Shown: positions 37,237 to 51,090 of the stretch, in pieces
Numbering within the stretch: the stretch's first letter is position 1
Layout: each line of letters starts with the position of its first letter
Assembly (NCBI GenBank): GCA_950106755.1
Contig: OX467083.1
Location: 37,443,029 to 37,507,028, forward strand
Direction of reading: 5' to 3'
Length of the DNA stretch: 64,000 nucleotides
Source: Climacium dendroides
Lineage: Eukaryota > Streptophyta > Bryopsida > Hypnales > Climaciaceae
Position numbers and translations under genes: made by a program
The notes under the pieces: model-generated
What the model saw: the letters and a program-made list of their open reading frames with translations, nothing else
The model's database searches: none
What the model was told of the DNA's origin: nothing

Positions 37237-38383
37237 CCTTCCCTTTTCATAAAAATGTTTTGAAGATGAATAGTTGCAATTCTATCATGTTGAAAGGATT
37301 TTTTGTCATCCATTGAACGAAAAACGTCTTCTTCGACATTTAAGGATTCAATATCATATTATAAATTAATGCAAATTTTATATAGAGGCTTTGAAAATGT
37401 CATTGCTAATCTAAGAATTAGAGATTTTGAACAAAATTTGGACATATTAGAGTTAATTGCATAGTGAACCCTGGTTTGTATGAGGGATGTGAGAGGAAGG
37501 CTTAACTAAGAATACTAGTAGTACAAAAGAAACACAACACCAAACTCCATCACACGCCAATTGAAGTGCTTCAAGGACTTTCATCCTGTTTTTTTTCCAA
37601 ACTCTAGCTCATGGTCTCTCATTGCATACGCTTTGTGATTAACTCTATTGAAGGTAAAAGTAATGTATTTGCAAAGAATGTTTGAAAAAAAAAATCAAAT
37701 TTATTAGTGATTTTTTTAATGCAAGTAAAAATTTCCAAGATTCTTTAGTAAGTGCAATGAGATTTTTTTTAAAATTTTGTAGTTCAAATCTTAGAAATTT
37801 TTAAATTTTATTGAATAAGATATTAATGACTAATACCACATATTTTTCTTTTCTATAATTTATTTCAAAATCCTTTTAAATTTTTGAAATTTTTTTATAA
37901 AATATTTAAGTTTGTTTTTTCATGATGTTTTTGGAACAAACTACAAGAAATGTAATTATTTAAGGTCATTTTTAATTAGTAATATTTCACACAATTAATT
38001 ATTATTTTTTAATCATGAAACTTTCACTATAAATTTCTGAAAATAATTCTTATTTCCCTTACTATTAAAAAATATTGTACTTGTGTTAATAGCTTTTTTC
38101 ACCAATAAGTTTGATTATTATTATTTTTAAGCAATAATTATTTTTTAAAATTTGAAAAATCATTTTATCCAAGTGTGTTATTTGTACTACAACATGTACA
38201 AAGTTTTGTTGGGAAAAAAAAATCCCTTCTATTTATGGCAATTTTTCACATGTATGAAAACTTATGAGCTACTGTATTTTGAGAAAGAAAAATGACCCAG
38301 AGTACTTTTACAGCAGGTGTGCATTGATTTCCTAGTCCCCAAATGAAATATTAAAAGTCGGCACCTTGAAGACTAGAACGCAT
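37237..38383. other. AT-rich intergenic, no gene
   Basis: Very AT-rich with many homopolymer runs. Nothing else seen. Confidence 0.6.
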
Positions 38384-38455
38384 GAGAGGATGATTTGTGT
38401 CCTTTGGATGATTTCTGAGAGGATGATTTGTGTCCTTTGGATGATTTTTGAGAGG
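38384..38455. repeat. 33 bp tandem repeat, just over 2 units
   Basis: GAGAGGATGATTTGTGTCC begins at 38384 and 38417, and a third unit starts at 38450 but breaks off after GAGAGGA. Confidence 0.9.
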
Positions 38456-41400
38456 ACTTCATGATGAAAAAAAGCATATTCTCATCCAATTTGTTTTAGG
38501 GAGTTTTTTGAATTCAATTTCAATTAAAGAAGTTTCAAATACTCACCTTGTAATATTTTCTCACTTTCAAACACAAGGAAACGGTAAATCCATGAATCAT
38601 TGTGTAGTGTATTTAGGCAATTTTTATTCTTGTCTCTAGATCTTTGAAAAAATTAAAACTTTCGTGACTTACATAAGACATGTAATTATATCTTTATTCA
38701 TGTTTTTGAAAAAGAATCACAAAAAATTTCTTCATATATAAGTTATAGATAAGCATAAATAGAGAAGAACTTCAATGTTTGAAAAAGTGTTTATAGGTCC
38801 ATCCTATCAAGGTTAATTCCTTAACCGTGTAAAGACACGGTCTCCATGACCAAGGTAGTCACCAAAACTCTCTTATTATTGGACCAATAAGGCCATTCAT
38901 TTTTGCTACAATCAAAAGTCATTCATTGAACCATTGTGGGCTCCAACATCTTTATTGGGGTAACTTGTAAGGACAATGAGACTTATGAACAAGGTAGATA
39001 GCCAAAAATGATTTGATTTTTGGACTATTAGGCATGTTATTCATTTTGTAATCTCCAAAGTCATCCATCACTTACTTTTTAGCCTTTGCATCCTTTTTTG
39101 GTTATCCTCAAATGGACTAGAATACATTTTGGGCAAAAATTGTTTAAAATGATATATTTACCTTAGAGAGAGTTAGCATCCATTGGGTGGATTATGAATG
39201 TTTTCAATAATTTACCATGGGAGCTATCAAAAATGGATGAAGTACATCCAAGTATATTAAAAATGTAATTTATGGCAATTCTTCAACAATGGTCATTTGG
39301 TGCTTTATGTTTTCAAGCAAAGTTTTGAATGATTCATGTAGGAACAATAAGAAAAGGAAAACTTGTAAGAACTATAAGTTGATGTCTAGATTTCCTCAAG
39401 TCATAATTCATTTTGCCCAAAGCTCCAAATCTTAGTAATATTATGGGGAGATGCACCAAATACATATGTATTATAAAATGTAGTTTTTATAATTTTTTTG
39501 AAGTTTTCATCAAAAGAGATAATGTTATTAAATTACAAAAAGTAGAGAGTATCTATACAATAAAAAATTTAAACTACTTATAGATTTGCTTCAAATTAGT
39601 TTTGAAGGTCTTACTTCAAAATATTACCAAATAATATGGTTTTTATTTCTAACATTTGAAAATTTCTATAATTAGTTCAAATTTTAGTTTCTATTGATTT
39701 GGACCCCCCGCCCCTCAAAGATGTAACAACATTTGAGAACATCAACACTTTTTCTAATAGTAAACTTTTTTATACAAGACAAATACTAAACATTCTACAC
39801 TATTTTTTATATAATTTTGTTGACTATAGAAATTATAGTCTTGAATTAAAAAACTGAAAGACAATCCAATCTAATTTGTAAAAAAAATATTAAAATTTGA
39901 TAAAGATTTTTTTTTTCCTCCCAAAAATGTTGCCCAAAATAAAATAACAACCATAAAATGGCTGATTGGACATTTAGGGGTTAATAGAAAGATCCAAGTA
40001 TTTAACTAGCAGTTACTTTAGAGACAACAATAGCCCCATTATAAGGTATATTTTAAATGTTGCATCTAATAATTTAAAAATTATTCAAGGTACTGTAGCA
40101 TTACTTTTTTGAAATGTATTGTATTACGGATACTGTACAATACATAATAATGATCTATAGTACATAATTTGTAAACCTATACAAGGGGTAGTCTAAAAGG
40201 AAGGGAAAGAACTTGCATGAAAAGCTTCCATTTTTCATTTGCAAATAGACAAAATAATGAATAACATCTCATTTAGGATTTTATTTATTTGTTTTTTCCA
40301 ACTCAAATCTGTGGTGAGCAATTCTCAAAGACGCGTTGCATAAGTTAGGCTTGTGAGATTTTCAATTTACGTATTTTCTTTTTCTATTGTATATGTATGA
40401 TTTATTTGTATGAATTAATATTTTATATATGATGTCTTCATATGTGTTATTTGTATGGGTTGTATTCAACAATAGTTAGAGTGTGCATGTTGTACTAATC
40501 AACCCTAAAACCACGTATAAATTTTTGAATTACAGTAGAAATATATTTAAATGACCCACATTTCAATTTTAACTACCAAAGGGTGTAGAAAAATGGGTGG
40601 AAAGTAGAAGTAGAAAAAAATAAGGGCACATCTATTGTAAAATAATAGCTAAATAACTCCCCAAATAAAAAAATTTGATGCATAAATATATAGATTATAA
40701 GGTATAGTAAAATATCCGGGTAGAAAGGAGATCTCGGGTACAAATATCTGACATATTTAAACTTGGTGTCCTAAAACCTATCTCATTTTGTTGATCCAAT
40801 TGAGATCATTTATCAAAAATGGGTTATTTAGGTTTTCAAGAATTATAAGATTTGGAAGATTAGAGTTTTTTGGTATTGTGAAGGGGGGAACTTGTGAAGG
40901 GCAAAGGATTTTTGGCAAAAGACATCATGTTGCTAAAGTAATAGCAACTAATTGTAGCACCTTCAAATTTTTGTCTACAATGTACTTTATTTATTTATGA
41001 GAGTCTAAGGTCAATTTTATAAACATTTATTTTAATACTTTGAAAATTCATAATTGTATAGTTGCATAGATGAGTGGCTCAAAAGGGGCACCCTTGACTT
41101 CACTATAAGTCACTAAAAACAAAGGCTATTCTTTTCGATGACTAATACATTGAAAATAAATAGAAAACAAAATAAAAGTGAAGGGTGACCCAACTTAATC
41201 TTCTAAAATAAAACACAATAGAAAAAAATAATGATGATAATAATTACTTATAAAAAAAATGTCCCAAAAATTTGACTTTCACTTTGGCTACTAAAAAGTT
41301 CCCAATTCTATATTAAAAATATTTCACTCAAGAAAAACCTTTGTAGCACTCATAATGAAGTCATTAGAATACATTTAAATATATCTATATTCTCAAAAAA

Positions 41401-43082
41401 GTTTATATGCAATGTTTTGTTTAGCCTAGGACAAATCCATATACTATACTTCAAATGTTCCTTGCTCCTATTGAAAATGGAAGGTTCTTAAACCAACTAC
41501 AAAAATATATTCACAATCAAGTTGTTAAGTATTTTAGATCAAAAAAATTGTGAAAAGACTTGACTTTTTGTGGACTAGAACCTTTGTAATGCTAACATAT
41601 TCTGAAAACATCTTTGTTGAAACACTCATCTATGCATCTACCTAGTTTAATTATCCAACGGTCAACAAATGAATAAAAAGAGAATTAAAAGTATTCTTTG
41701 GCTTTCAACAAGATATGCCTATCTCTCTCAAATTCAATTTTAAAAAATAGTCTAAGTTTATACTAACTTGTACATTATAAGAAAACAATGTTTTTTGATG
41801 TCTAAGTAGACGGATTTTAGGAGATGTTGAATCTAACAACCCTTGTTTTTATGTCAACGATTACGTCCAACATAATAGGATTTATGTCAACAATGACATT
41901 ATATTAAACATCATCTACAACACAATTTTCTTAAAGTGGTAGGAATAGGTGAAATTTTCATTATGTGGTGAAATTTTTCTAAAATGCAACTAGAGATGGA
42001 ATCTTTAGTTTTGTAGTTAAATGATTAAATTTTCAAATTTTCCTACATAAGAGAAGGCTACCATGATAAATGATTTGTGAAATAAAAGTGCTATTATTTT
42101 TATTTTTTGGGTTGACATTTTGTCAATTTCAAAAGTTTATGTATCCAAAAAATTGCAACTTCTCTAAATTTTTCCTAGTTTCACTAGTGAGAAAGATTGG
42201 AAGTGGCATCTAACCCGTATCACTTCATACTTTGGGGGCCTTATAAATGTTAGAGGTACAATCACATGTGGGACTAAAGTGTCCATTCCTAATATGCTCA
42301 TTGTTGGTGCATTGATAAATACAATTAGTACATTGAAGAAAACCAAATATATACCTAAATGTTAAAGAATGCTTTCAAAGATTGAACTATTTTAGGACCT
42401 TCTACCTTACTCCAAAAGTTAGGGCATCAATGTGGATGAAAGCAACACAACAAGGTCAGAAGGAGAGAGAGTGTTGATAATTCAAAGGTAAAGATCCAGA
42501 AATTAAAATGGCTAAGCTACATAAATAGCCCAAATTAAGCCACCCAAACTCCAAATCCACAACCCATGTTGAAATTTAGCTATTCAATAACCTCGTGGAT
42601 AGAGATCAACTTGCTTCCCCACCTACCAAGTCTTTCACACCTTGTCTCTTTAACATCGCTTCAAATGCAGATTGTGGTAAAAATGTCGTAATTTGAACCC
42701 CTCAATTTCAAAGGGCATGTAGCTACATGATTTTCAAAGTAAAAAATTTGTGAAATTCAGCAAAATTTGTAATTACAAGATCCAACTAGAAAATAGAAAA
42801 TAGAATGCTAGAAATGATGTTCAATTTCTTATCTAGATGCATTTAGGTGTAGTTAGTTTAGGCTTCATGAGAAGGGAACCCTCGTGTGGAGTTTTTCAAC
42901 TCCATCATGGGCTCTCAACTCTCATGCTTTATTTAACTTACTGTACGTTTGGGGTTTGGAGTGCAATGCGGGGCACATTGAACCCGTCGCAGTACGTTGA
43001 AAATTTACACCCACTGTAAGTTACATAGGAAACTGTGTTGTGCCTTGTGTTTTATGTGGCTTGCTGAGGAGGATACAAGCAA
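38456..43082. other. AT-rich intergenic, no gene
   Basis: The longest frame is 70 codons and unconvincing. A segment at 38865-38960 (GGACCAATAAGGCCATTCA, CAACATCTTTATTG) recurs in diverged form at 53605-53710. An orphan element terminus CATTTAGGGG|TTAA lies at 39971-39984 without an identified left partner. Confidence 0.55.
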
Positions 43083-43673
43083 CACTAAATAGTGAATATT
43101 AGGTTGCCACTCTCAGTACTAATTTCTCGACATTTGACACAATATAAATCTTTACTATTCCTGCACAAGAATATGCTAATTTTGAATTAAGGTGAAGGCA
43201 TCCAAAATCATCAAAATAAGGAATCCAGCATAGTTGGAGGCCTATTTTCTTAAAATTAATATTTTGTAGTATTAGCAAGAGAAAATTATGAATATTAAAA
43301 AAAAAAGTGATTTTTTTCGATGCGATATGTAATTTTTATGATTTTTCAAAGTGGCGGGTCTCTAGACCATTGGAATTGTCCCATAGGTGCACCCAAATCT
43401 GAATTGCACAAAAGTCAGATGTCATCAAATCAAAGTTAAACATGTATAAGACACATTAATGGAACTCTAGGGACACTTTAAAGGCACTCTTTGGAACAAG
43501 GATTAGGTACAGGGATGGAATTGGATGTTTTAACCTCAGGTGTTGTTGCAATTGAGACTCATGAAGCTCCATTTGTACAAATGGAAATATCGGTAGACTT
43601 TGATGGTTTGTAAAGTAACTTTATTGGGATAAGACAACCTAATTATTCAAGAAACCTAGTTTTCTATTTAGTG
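43083..43673. mobile_element. CACTA-ended element, 0.59 kb
   Basis: Left terminus CACTAAATAGTGAATATTAG; right terminus ends CTATTTAGTG, so the element runs CACTA...TAGTG. The first ~75 bp match the 34674 element (GTTGCC..., TTTCTCGACATTT). The immediate 3 bp flanks (CAA and TAC) are not a matching duplication. Non-coding. Confidence 0.72.
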
Positions 43674-43687
43674 TACATAATCCTTAA

Positions 43688-44332
43688 CCTCTAAATGTCT
43701 TGAGGCACTAGATTTTGGTGCCAAAAATACTTTGAGGTTAAATAAAATCTAACCAATTTGTTATTTTTAGGATTTTATAATTCTAAACTTTTTTGTTTGA
43801 AGTCTAGTTTTAGCATCAAAAATCCAATTTTGAAAATGATTGATTATGATTTTCTATTCAAGATTTTGTGCAAAGGTGTCCATTGCAATCTTGACTTTCC
43901 GTAGCGTTGAGGGCTCTTGGAAATGAGCCTCAATTACACCATATTTTGGAGAAAAAATCACATTAGAAATTCATTTAAAAAAATTATAAAACAAATTTTG
44001 AGAAGCCATAAATTAACTGGGATTATGCATGTTAGGACCTTTAACCTAATTTTTGGGGATGATCAAATTCTCATATTTGACATGTAAAAAGAGGATTGAA
44101 AGACTTCAAATCACTTTCGCAATTTTAACACCCTCATGATCAAACATTATAATCTTTCCATTCATAAGTGATATTGTTGTGTTTTCCTTTCCTATATGAT
44201 CTTTAACATGTCTAGTTTGTATTTGTAGGGTTACAATTTTAAAAAATTGATACAACTTCTCAAAATGTTGACTTTATTTTCAATTTGGAACAAATTCCTA
44301 GAAGCTCAAAAAAGACCTTCAACATTTAGAGG
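43688..44332. mobile_element. TTAA-flanked element, 0.65 kb class, copy 1
   Basis: TTAA at 43684-43687 and 44333-44336. Left end CCTCTAAATGTCTTGAGGC; right end (reverse complement) CCTCTAAATGTTGAAGGTC. Collinear with 61101-61752. No coding frame. Confidence 0.87.
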
Positions 44333-44431
44333 TTAAGTAACCTTGAAATGAGCACATGGTGTAGCGAGGACCATCATATAGTCCTTGGATTAACAACAAT
44401 GGCAATATCTTGAAGGTGTAAAATTTATTAA

Positions 44432-45330
44432 CCTCTAAGGAACAATGGCTATTTTTGGTTAGAAAATAGTCAAAATTGCCATTTTTATTGTAAAGTGTAA
44501 AATTCTTAAAATATCATTTTTAGGTCATATTTAATTGCAAGATTTTGAACTTAACTAGTGTAAAAATTTATGGAAAAGATTCATAAACTTTACTGTATCA
44601 ATTGCAAGGTCTTTGCAATTAAATTGAAAAAAAAAAAAAATTGTATCTTGCAAGGCTAGATTATAAGGCTTTAAATCTTCTCAACTTAAATTTTTTTTAT
44701 CATAGATTTTATATTTTAAAAAAAATTATGTTAACAAATTGGATTGAAAGTCTTGTAAGAACAATTTAAACAACAATTGATTTTCATTCTCTAAGAAACT
44801 GTTAAACAAACAAGATAGAATGAAAAACTAAATTATCAACGCTTTTAAGATGGAACTAAAATACCTTATCTCAATAGTAAGATTGTTTTTAGAAAATAAA
44901 TTATACTACGAGGAGCTTTTTCTTTTCAGAAATTGTGAAAATTGAGTTTATAAAAGAATCTAATAGACTAGTTTTTCTAAAAAAAACAATCTACTTGCAT
45001 ACTAGAGAAGATTCTCCATTACCTTCTCATCACTTTTCCAAATAAAATGAATTAAATCTTCTTATGTCAATGAAACTATTTTTTGTAAGAAACAAAATCT
45101 TTAATTTTTTTATTTTGAATTCTGTGATTTTTTCCCTACCTAGGGTTGAGCATTTTAAACTTAGTGTGGCATCATTTTGCTCCTCAACATTGATTAGAAT
45201 AAAAAAATATATTCTCCCAAAACTAATTTTCTTCTATAATTAATTTTTTTTAAATCATGCCAAAAATTGAGATCATAGGAAGTTCTCTACTTTCATTCAT
45301 CTCTTGAGGAGACACTTGGTTCTTTAGGAG
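44432..45330. mobile_element. TTAA-flanked element, 0.9 kb class, intact ends
   Basis: TTAA at 44428-44431 and 45331-45334. Left end CCTCTAAGGAACAATGG; right end (reverse complement) CTCCTAAAGAACCAAGTG. The interior is homologous to the 24061 and 49167 copies. Contains an A run at about 44627-44640. Non-coding. Confidence 0.85.
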
Positions 45331-45334
45331 TTAA

Positions 45335-47389
45335 GAGATTTTTTTTAGTTTTTAAAATGTGAATTCAACAAGTCATATAATATGAAAAATCTACAATTTA
45401 AGGATATATCAATTACTATATTGAAAAGTGCACAACTATTGGTTGCCATCTAATCCTTTAGATCCTGAGTTGTTTTGGTGAGAATAATAATATATATAAA
45501 ATCTTTACCAAGTGCAAGATTTTGAGGATAAAGGAGTCAGTGGAAAAGGTAACCATACTAAATTAGAGAATGAGTGATAGATAGTAGGAGTGCAAAAAAT
45601 GAGGACAAATCATTATTGTTATTGTGAAAATTTTGAGTTTCCTAACAATTTATATACCATCGTTGACAACAATATATGAAAAAATAAGCAAATATAGGTT
45701 CACAAGACCAACAATTTTATAAATGAGTTATTTAGAGGACCTTCCAATTTGATAGGCATTGCTTTCATGATTCATACAAAGCAATCAACACTGAAAATAC
45801 ATGTTTTATACAAAAATCACTTAACATAGATGTATATGGAATCTTGTTGACACAAGTGCAGTTGTGCTTCTTTTATAATAGATTAACATTTATACAAGGA
45901 TAGTTGAAATTAGTAACTTCTATTTCCTAACTCACTTCCCATTTGTCTTGTATTAAGAGTTATTTATGTTTTCACATTGCAGAAACAATTTTTTGGTTCC
46001 GTAAGATCTAAACAATTAATCAAACTTGTGGAGGTATTTTTTTAGAAATAGTGGCACACATTGATACTACATTGGCTTTGGAGCAAAGAGAAAGAGGCCT
46101 TGCATCTACAAAAACTACCTTGAAATAGTTTAGTTTAGTTTTTTGGTGACACAGATGAAACATGTTCATTGGAAAAAAAATCAACACCTCAAGGAAGTTT
46201 GAGTAACTACCTTACTTGAAAAGTAAATGAATGCTACAAAGACAAAGCTTTTATAGAATAATTACTTATTTAATTATTCTTATATTTTACAATTGAGTTT
46301 TTAAGTTGAGTAAATTTTATTTTAGATCAATAGATACAAGAGTCTAGTTCTCACTAAATCTCATGTTCCAAATCCCAACAAATTCACAAAATATGATTGG
46401 TAGAGACCTAAAAATTGAGACTTTGGACTTCATACTAAAACCTAGTGCACTCAAAAATGCATACATGGCATTACTTTTGGGAGTTTTTTTGCCAAAGAAG
46501 TGGGACTTGTAATCCAAATTGGAGCTAACAAAAATAGAGACCCAACTCAGTCTCCAACTCTCATTGATTATTTTATATATATTATGAGAAAAAAAAAAAT
46601 GAAGCATCTTCACAAGTGGTTTAGTGGAAAATTTTGTCCATTCTAGATCCCAAGCTCAAAATAACCCCAAAACAATTTTTTTACTTCTTAACCCTGGAGC
46701 ACTCCAACATTCATTTTTTGGACGATGAACAAATTGAAGTTCTTGTTTCTATCTCATTCCTGCTTGGATGAAAGTAATCCTAATTTTTTATGATACTTTA
46801 TCAAGTTCTTGTTTTATCTAATGGTTGAATTTGGTGCTCCTAGAAAACAGATTTTTCTAAAATTACAAATGCAAAAGTGTATCAAGTGGTTAAATTGCAT
46901 TGACTCTAGTTCAAAACTAGGTTTGCAAAAATGAGATCATAGATGCAAAGAACACAAAAATTTCAAAAAATCACCATGTCAAGAGAACTTCATTTTGAAT
47001 CCATTCCAATAAGTTTTGCTCAAAAAATGATAACATTTTGCCTGTAATCAAATTTTAAAGGAATTTTGAAATTTTCCTTTCTAAATTTATAGAAAAATAT
47101 TGGTGATAGCATTGGTGAATCTAACTATATAGATGGAATCTAGAATTCAAAATCTACAACTTTCCTCTGTATATCACTTCTAAAATATTCTTCCAAATAA
47201 CACTTTATAATGATTTTCTCCAAATTGTAAATTCTGGAGAAGAATCCAAGCGCTCCAGGATTAACTGATTTTTTTGAAATATATTGCCATATAACATAAC
47301 ACATAAGAAAACCTTCAGACTCACTATGGACTTTGACCTTCACACTATGAAACTCCAAGTCCCCCATGAAAATATTTTTTTTTCCCCAC
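45335..47389. other. AT-rich intergenic, no gene
   Basis: An 89-codon frame on the - strand (46344-46613) is Ser/Phe-rich without recognisable domains. I regard it as chance. Confidence 0.55.
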
Positions 47390-47812
47390 CTTCTAAGGTA
47401 GGAGGCTCGAACTCCATTTAGGCATTTTGAACCGCCCCTATAAATGACATTGGAATGGATTGGAGGTGGTTCTTAAATCGCCCTCCATAGTCATTGAAAA
47501 AATCAAGAAAAATATTATTCATTATTGCAAGAGCCAATTAGTCTCCTTTCTTTTCCCATTTCTCTTTAGAAGTTGCAATGAACACTTTATGAAAGACCTA
47601 GGATCATAAATAGGAACCTATGACACTTCTTGTTTGAAAATTCATAACTAAACCAAAAATGATCCAAAAAATATGAAACAACTTGGGTTCGAAGCCAATT
47701 CCTGTTTTCTTTGAAGGAAAATTTCCTGAAAAATATTTAGAGAAGTTTCACCTGCCCAAAATTCAGTTCCCGTGCTCTAAGTGGTCGACTTATGAGCCTC
47801 CTACCTTCCAAC
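47390..47812. mobile_element. Dispersed element (AAGGTAG family), copy 2
   Basis: Inverted ends: AAGGTAGGAGGCTC at about 47396-47409 and GAGCCTCCTACCTT at about 47795-47808. The interior shares AAAAATATGAAACAACTTGGG and the following segment with 34919-35224. Confidence 0.72.
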
Positions 47813-48419
47813 TTGAGGAAATTGGGCTTTGATCTTGCCAAGGGACTTAACTTATTGGGGAAACCCCCGTAATAATGTGGGACTCCCCTCCCTCCCTAAT
47901 AAAATAAAAGGTGGAGTGCTCCGTACCCTTTCCTTTGAAATCATAGGATTCCAGCTTGGGTCTGCCAGTCCGTCTGAGTGCCTTGTCCTCTCCATGAGGC
48001 TACCACCCAATGATTTGTTGGCCCAAATAGAAGCTCATACTGTACACTGGAACAAAAACAATTGCAACGAGCCATCCCCTCGCAACTGTAGACCAAGTCT
48101 TGCTCAACGACCGGCCTGGCTTGCAGCCAATTTTTAAAATATTTTAAAAATATTTGTTGTATTATATTATACATACATATATAATTTTTAATTTTTAAGT
48201 AATTTTTTTACAACAACAAAGAAGAGGCCTGGGAGGGGCCAGCAACCTAAAAAAAACTTGCAGTCCATTTCCAACAGGACTTGGTCTGCTCGGGACACGA
48301 AGTTATGCGAGAACTTGAACCATAAGTTGGCTTACCGGCCTCAATCATCTCATGCTCAAATGTGTGTGAAGTGTGGAACTCTCTTCCACAGGATTCTAAT
48401 TCTATTTCGCATGACATAA
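47813..48419. other. GC-richer patch, no recognised gene
   Basis: Contains a 102-codon frame at 47829-48137 whose translation shows no domain, signal or low-complexity pattern I recognise. Flanked on both sides by copies of the same dispersed element, so it may be captured or remnant sequence. Confidence 0.4.
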
Positions 48420-48745
48420 AGGAAGGGAGCCTGCTCTAAAAGCAACCGTGCTCTACAAGCCACCAACAACAAAGAGGCACCTTTGGCTTTTTCAATGTAC
48501 CAGTAGTGTATATTTCAGGAGGTGGTCGCTTTTAGTGACCACTATGTTTCAAGTTTCAACTTTGAAAGTTTGTAATTGATTTCACTATAAAGGTCCAAAA
48601 AGAGTATGAAACGACTTGGGATAGATGTCGATTACATTTTTCTTCCTACGAAAATTTACTGGAAATTGATTCAAGGAGTTTGGCCTCCTCCCTAAGGCAA
48701 TTGGCTCTTAAATGGGGGCTTTAAGAGAAGACCACTTTATTCCAT
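48420..48745. mobile_element. Dispersed element (AAGGTAG family), copy 3
   Basis: Diverged copy of 34919-35224 with the same order of segments (CTCTAAAAG, CAATGTACCAGTAGTGTA, GGTGGTCGCTTTTAGTGACC, GGGGGCTTTAAGAGAAGACC). Confidence 0.65.
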
Positions 48746-48820
48746 TGTGTAGTGTTGGTTGGATAGATGGACGTTCTAGATATAAAAAAAAGTTAGTGTT
48801 ATCGGTGTTCCATTGCTACA

Positions 48821-50246
48821 AGAGCATCTCCACCATGGTGCAAAAGAATGGCCAAATAAGGGCAAAGAGTTTTCTACTAGTTGGATACTTTTGGTTTTCT
48901 AGAGACCAACCTCTCCAAAGCTTTGTCTGCTATACTTCAAATTGTAGGGCCTTGCACAATTGACCTATATTGCATTTCATAGTGTTGAAGAGAAGGAGGA
49001 TTGTTTTCAATGGCACCTTGTAGTTGTAGCAAAATAGGAACAAGGAATAGATGACAAGCAAACACTATTGGAGTTATTCAACCAAGTAAATGAAATTATT
49101 GAAAATTTGAATGTCAACAATAGGAAAGTGGGGCAGCCATGCCATTGGCCTAATCCGGTTCTTTAACTCCTAAAGTCTCAAGGCCTTTTTTTGATCAAAA
49201 TATACTCAAAACTATCAATTCTAGTGCAAAAGAAAAAAAAATTAATGATATTTTTTTGTATATATAATTGCAAGAACCTGAAAAAAACTAGTATTAGAAT
49301 GTGTAAAATAAATTTCAAACACTTTGATCACATAAATTGTAAGATAAATGCAATCAAAGTGAAGAAATGATGTTTTTTGGCACTATGGCAAACTAATTTA
49401 TGAGACATTGGATCCTCTTAACTTACAAACTTTGCACTATAGATTTTGAATTTTAAAAATTTAAATAGGAAGAATTGAGTGGAGAATACATTAAAAAATT
49501 AAATTGAAAAATTAACTTGATTTTCATTCTTTGAAAGAAATTTAAGTAGAAGAAGGTACATGATAGAGGAAAAACTAAATCATTTAGAGCCCTAGGATGG
49601 AATTTAAACATGCTAATTCCAATGGTGACATTATTTAAATAGTCAAAGCTAACCATGTGGAACTTTTTATTTTGAAAAAAAGTGAAAATTGAGCTCAAAA
49701 ACAAATCTTATATGTTATTTTTCAAAAAGATGCTATGATTGTTTGCAAAATAAGATGCTCCATAAATTTCAAATTCCAAATCAATTTGGAATGAATCAAA
49801 TCTTTCTTTGTAGACAAAATGCAATTTATAAGGATTTTTTTGTAGACTTTCAATTTGCCTATTGAGTTCAAATATGGTTTTATTGTGGTATAACTTTTGT
49901 TCCAATGCATCAATTGAAGTAAAAACTATATTCCCATAAAGCTAATAACTATTTTCATCTTATGAGGAAGTCTCTAAAAAATTCACCAAAAAATTGAATT
50001 TATAGGATTCTACCCAAAATCCGTTTTGTCTCTTGAGGGGACAATGGGACTTTAGGGCCTAAGTTATCTACCTTGGGTCCTAGATTGTGCTCTTGCACAA
50101 GAGATTTTCTATCATTTTTTAATTTTTTACACATCTCTATTGTCTTTTGAGTGGACATGGTTAATAAGCAAGGCACAATAGGCAGGGTCTACTCAATAAT
50201 TATCGTTTGTTGTGTTCATTTTCCCTTGATCTAGTGGAGATGCTCT
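48821..50246. mobile_element. Element with AGAGCATCTCCAC termini, containing a nested TTAA-type element
   Basis: AGAGCATCTCCAC at 48821-48833 and its reverse complement GTGGAGATGCTCT at 50234-50246. Such GAGCATCTCC ends are known from plant MITEs. No clear target duplication. A TTAA-type element (49167-50060) sits inside, so the outer element inserted first. Another such terminus (AGAGCATCACCAACC) stands alone at about 57636. Confidence 0.65.
49167..50060. mobile_element. TTAA-type element, 0.9 kb class, nested copy
   Basis: TTAA at 49163-49166 followed by CTCCTAAAGTCTCAAGGCC; degraded right end GGGACTTTAGGGCC. Interior collinear with 22007, 24061 and 44432. Non-coding. Confidence 0.7.
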
Positions 50247-50323
50247 AAGAGCTCTTCCATGCTGCACTACATGAAATCAAGATAGTCTAAAGTATATACA
50301 CCTATTTTAAAAGTTGACTTTAA

Positions 50324-51090
50324 CCCCTCAAAGTTAATGACTTATTGTATAAAAACACTTTAAAAAGTGGCATTGAAATTACATATAATTGCAATGAAAT
50401 TAAACTAATTTTTTTTGCATATTCAACCACAATATCTTTCATTATATTTGTATGAAAATGTTTAGAAAAAATTTCACACTTTGGCTATACATATAGTAAG
50501 ATGTTGGTGATCAAATTTTTTTTATAAACATTTTTCCACCTTGCTTTACTACATTTTCAGGTTTAGAATCCCCTTAACTTCAATGTTTTGCAATACAAAA
50601 GGTTTGAGGTTTAAATCTTCTAACAAGAAATTTGGGAAAAAAATTCAATTAAAAATAATAATTTTCATTAAATCTTTTTGATTAAATAGAAGTAAGGAGA
50701 AAGTTAAATCTCACTTTTAGAATTGAAACATGTCAATTTCAATGGTGAGATTGTTGTAACAAGTAATCTACACCCTATAGACATTTTTGTATTGTAAAAT
50801 TGAGAAAATTGAGTTTCAAAACAAATAGTCTACATGAATTTTCTAAAGAAATGCCTAAATCACCTCCAAAACAAGACTCTTCGTAACTTTCACATCACCA
50901 ATCCAAATGGAATCAATGAAAGTTTTCTACATACACATAAATATTCTCCATGAGAATATATACATAATTTTTGCGGATTTTTCCTATTGCATGTACTTAA
51001 CTGTTTTGTGTTTAGGAGGATATAACATTTTCTTTCCAAAACAAATTGAAATAAAAATTACATGTCCTCCTAACATTTTGAAGATTTAGT
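50324..51090. mobile_element. TTAA-type element, 0.9 kb class, right end lost
   Basis: TTAA at 50320-50323 followed by CCCCTCAAAG. The interior matches the class (GCATATTCAACCACAATATC, CACATCACCAATCCAAATGG). I see no right terminus. Confidence 0.6.
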
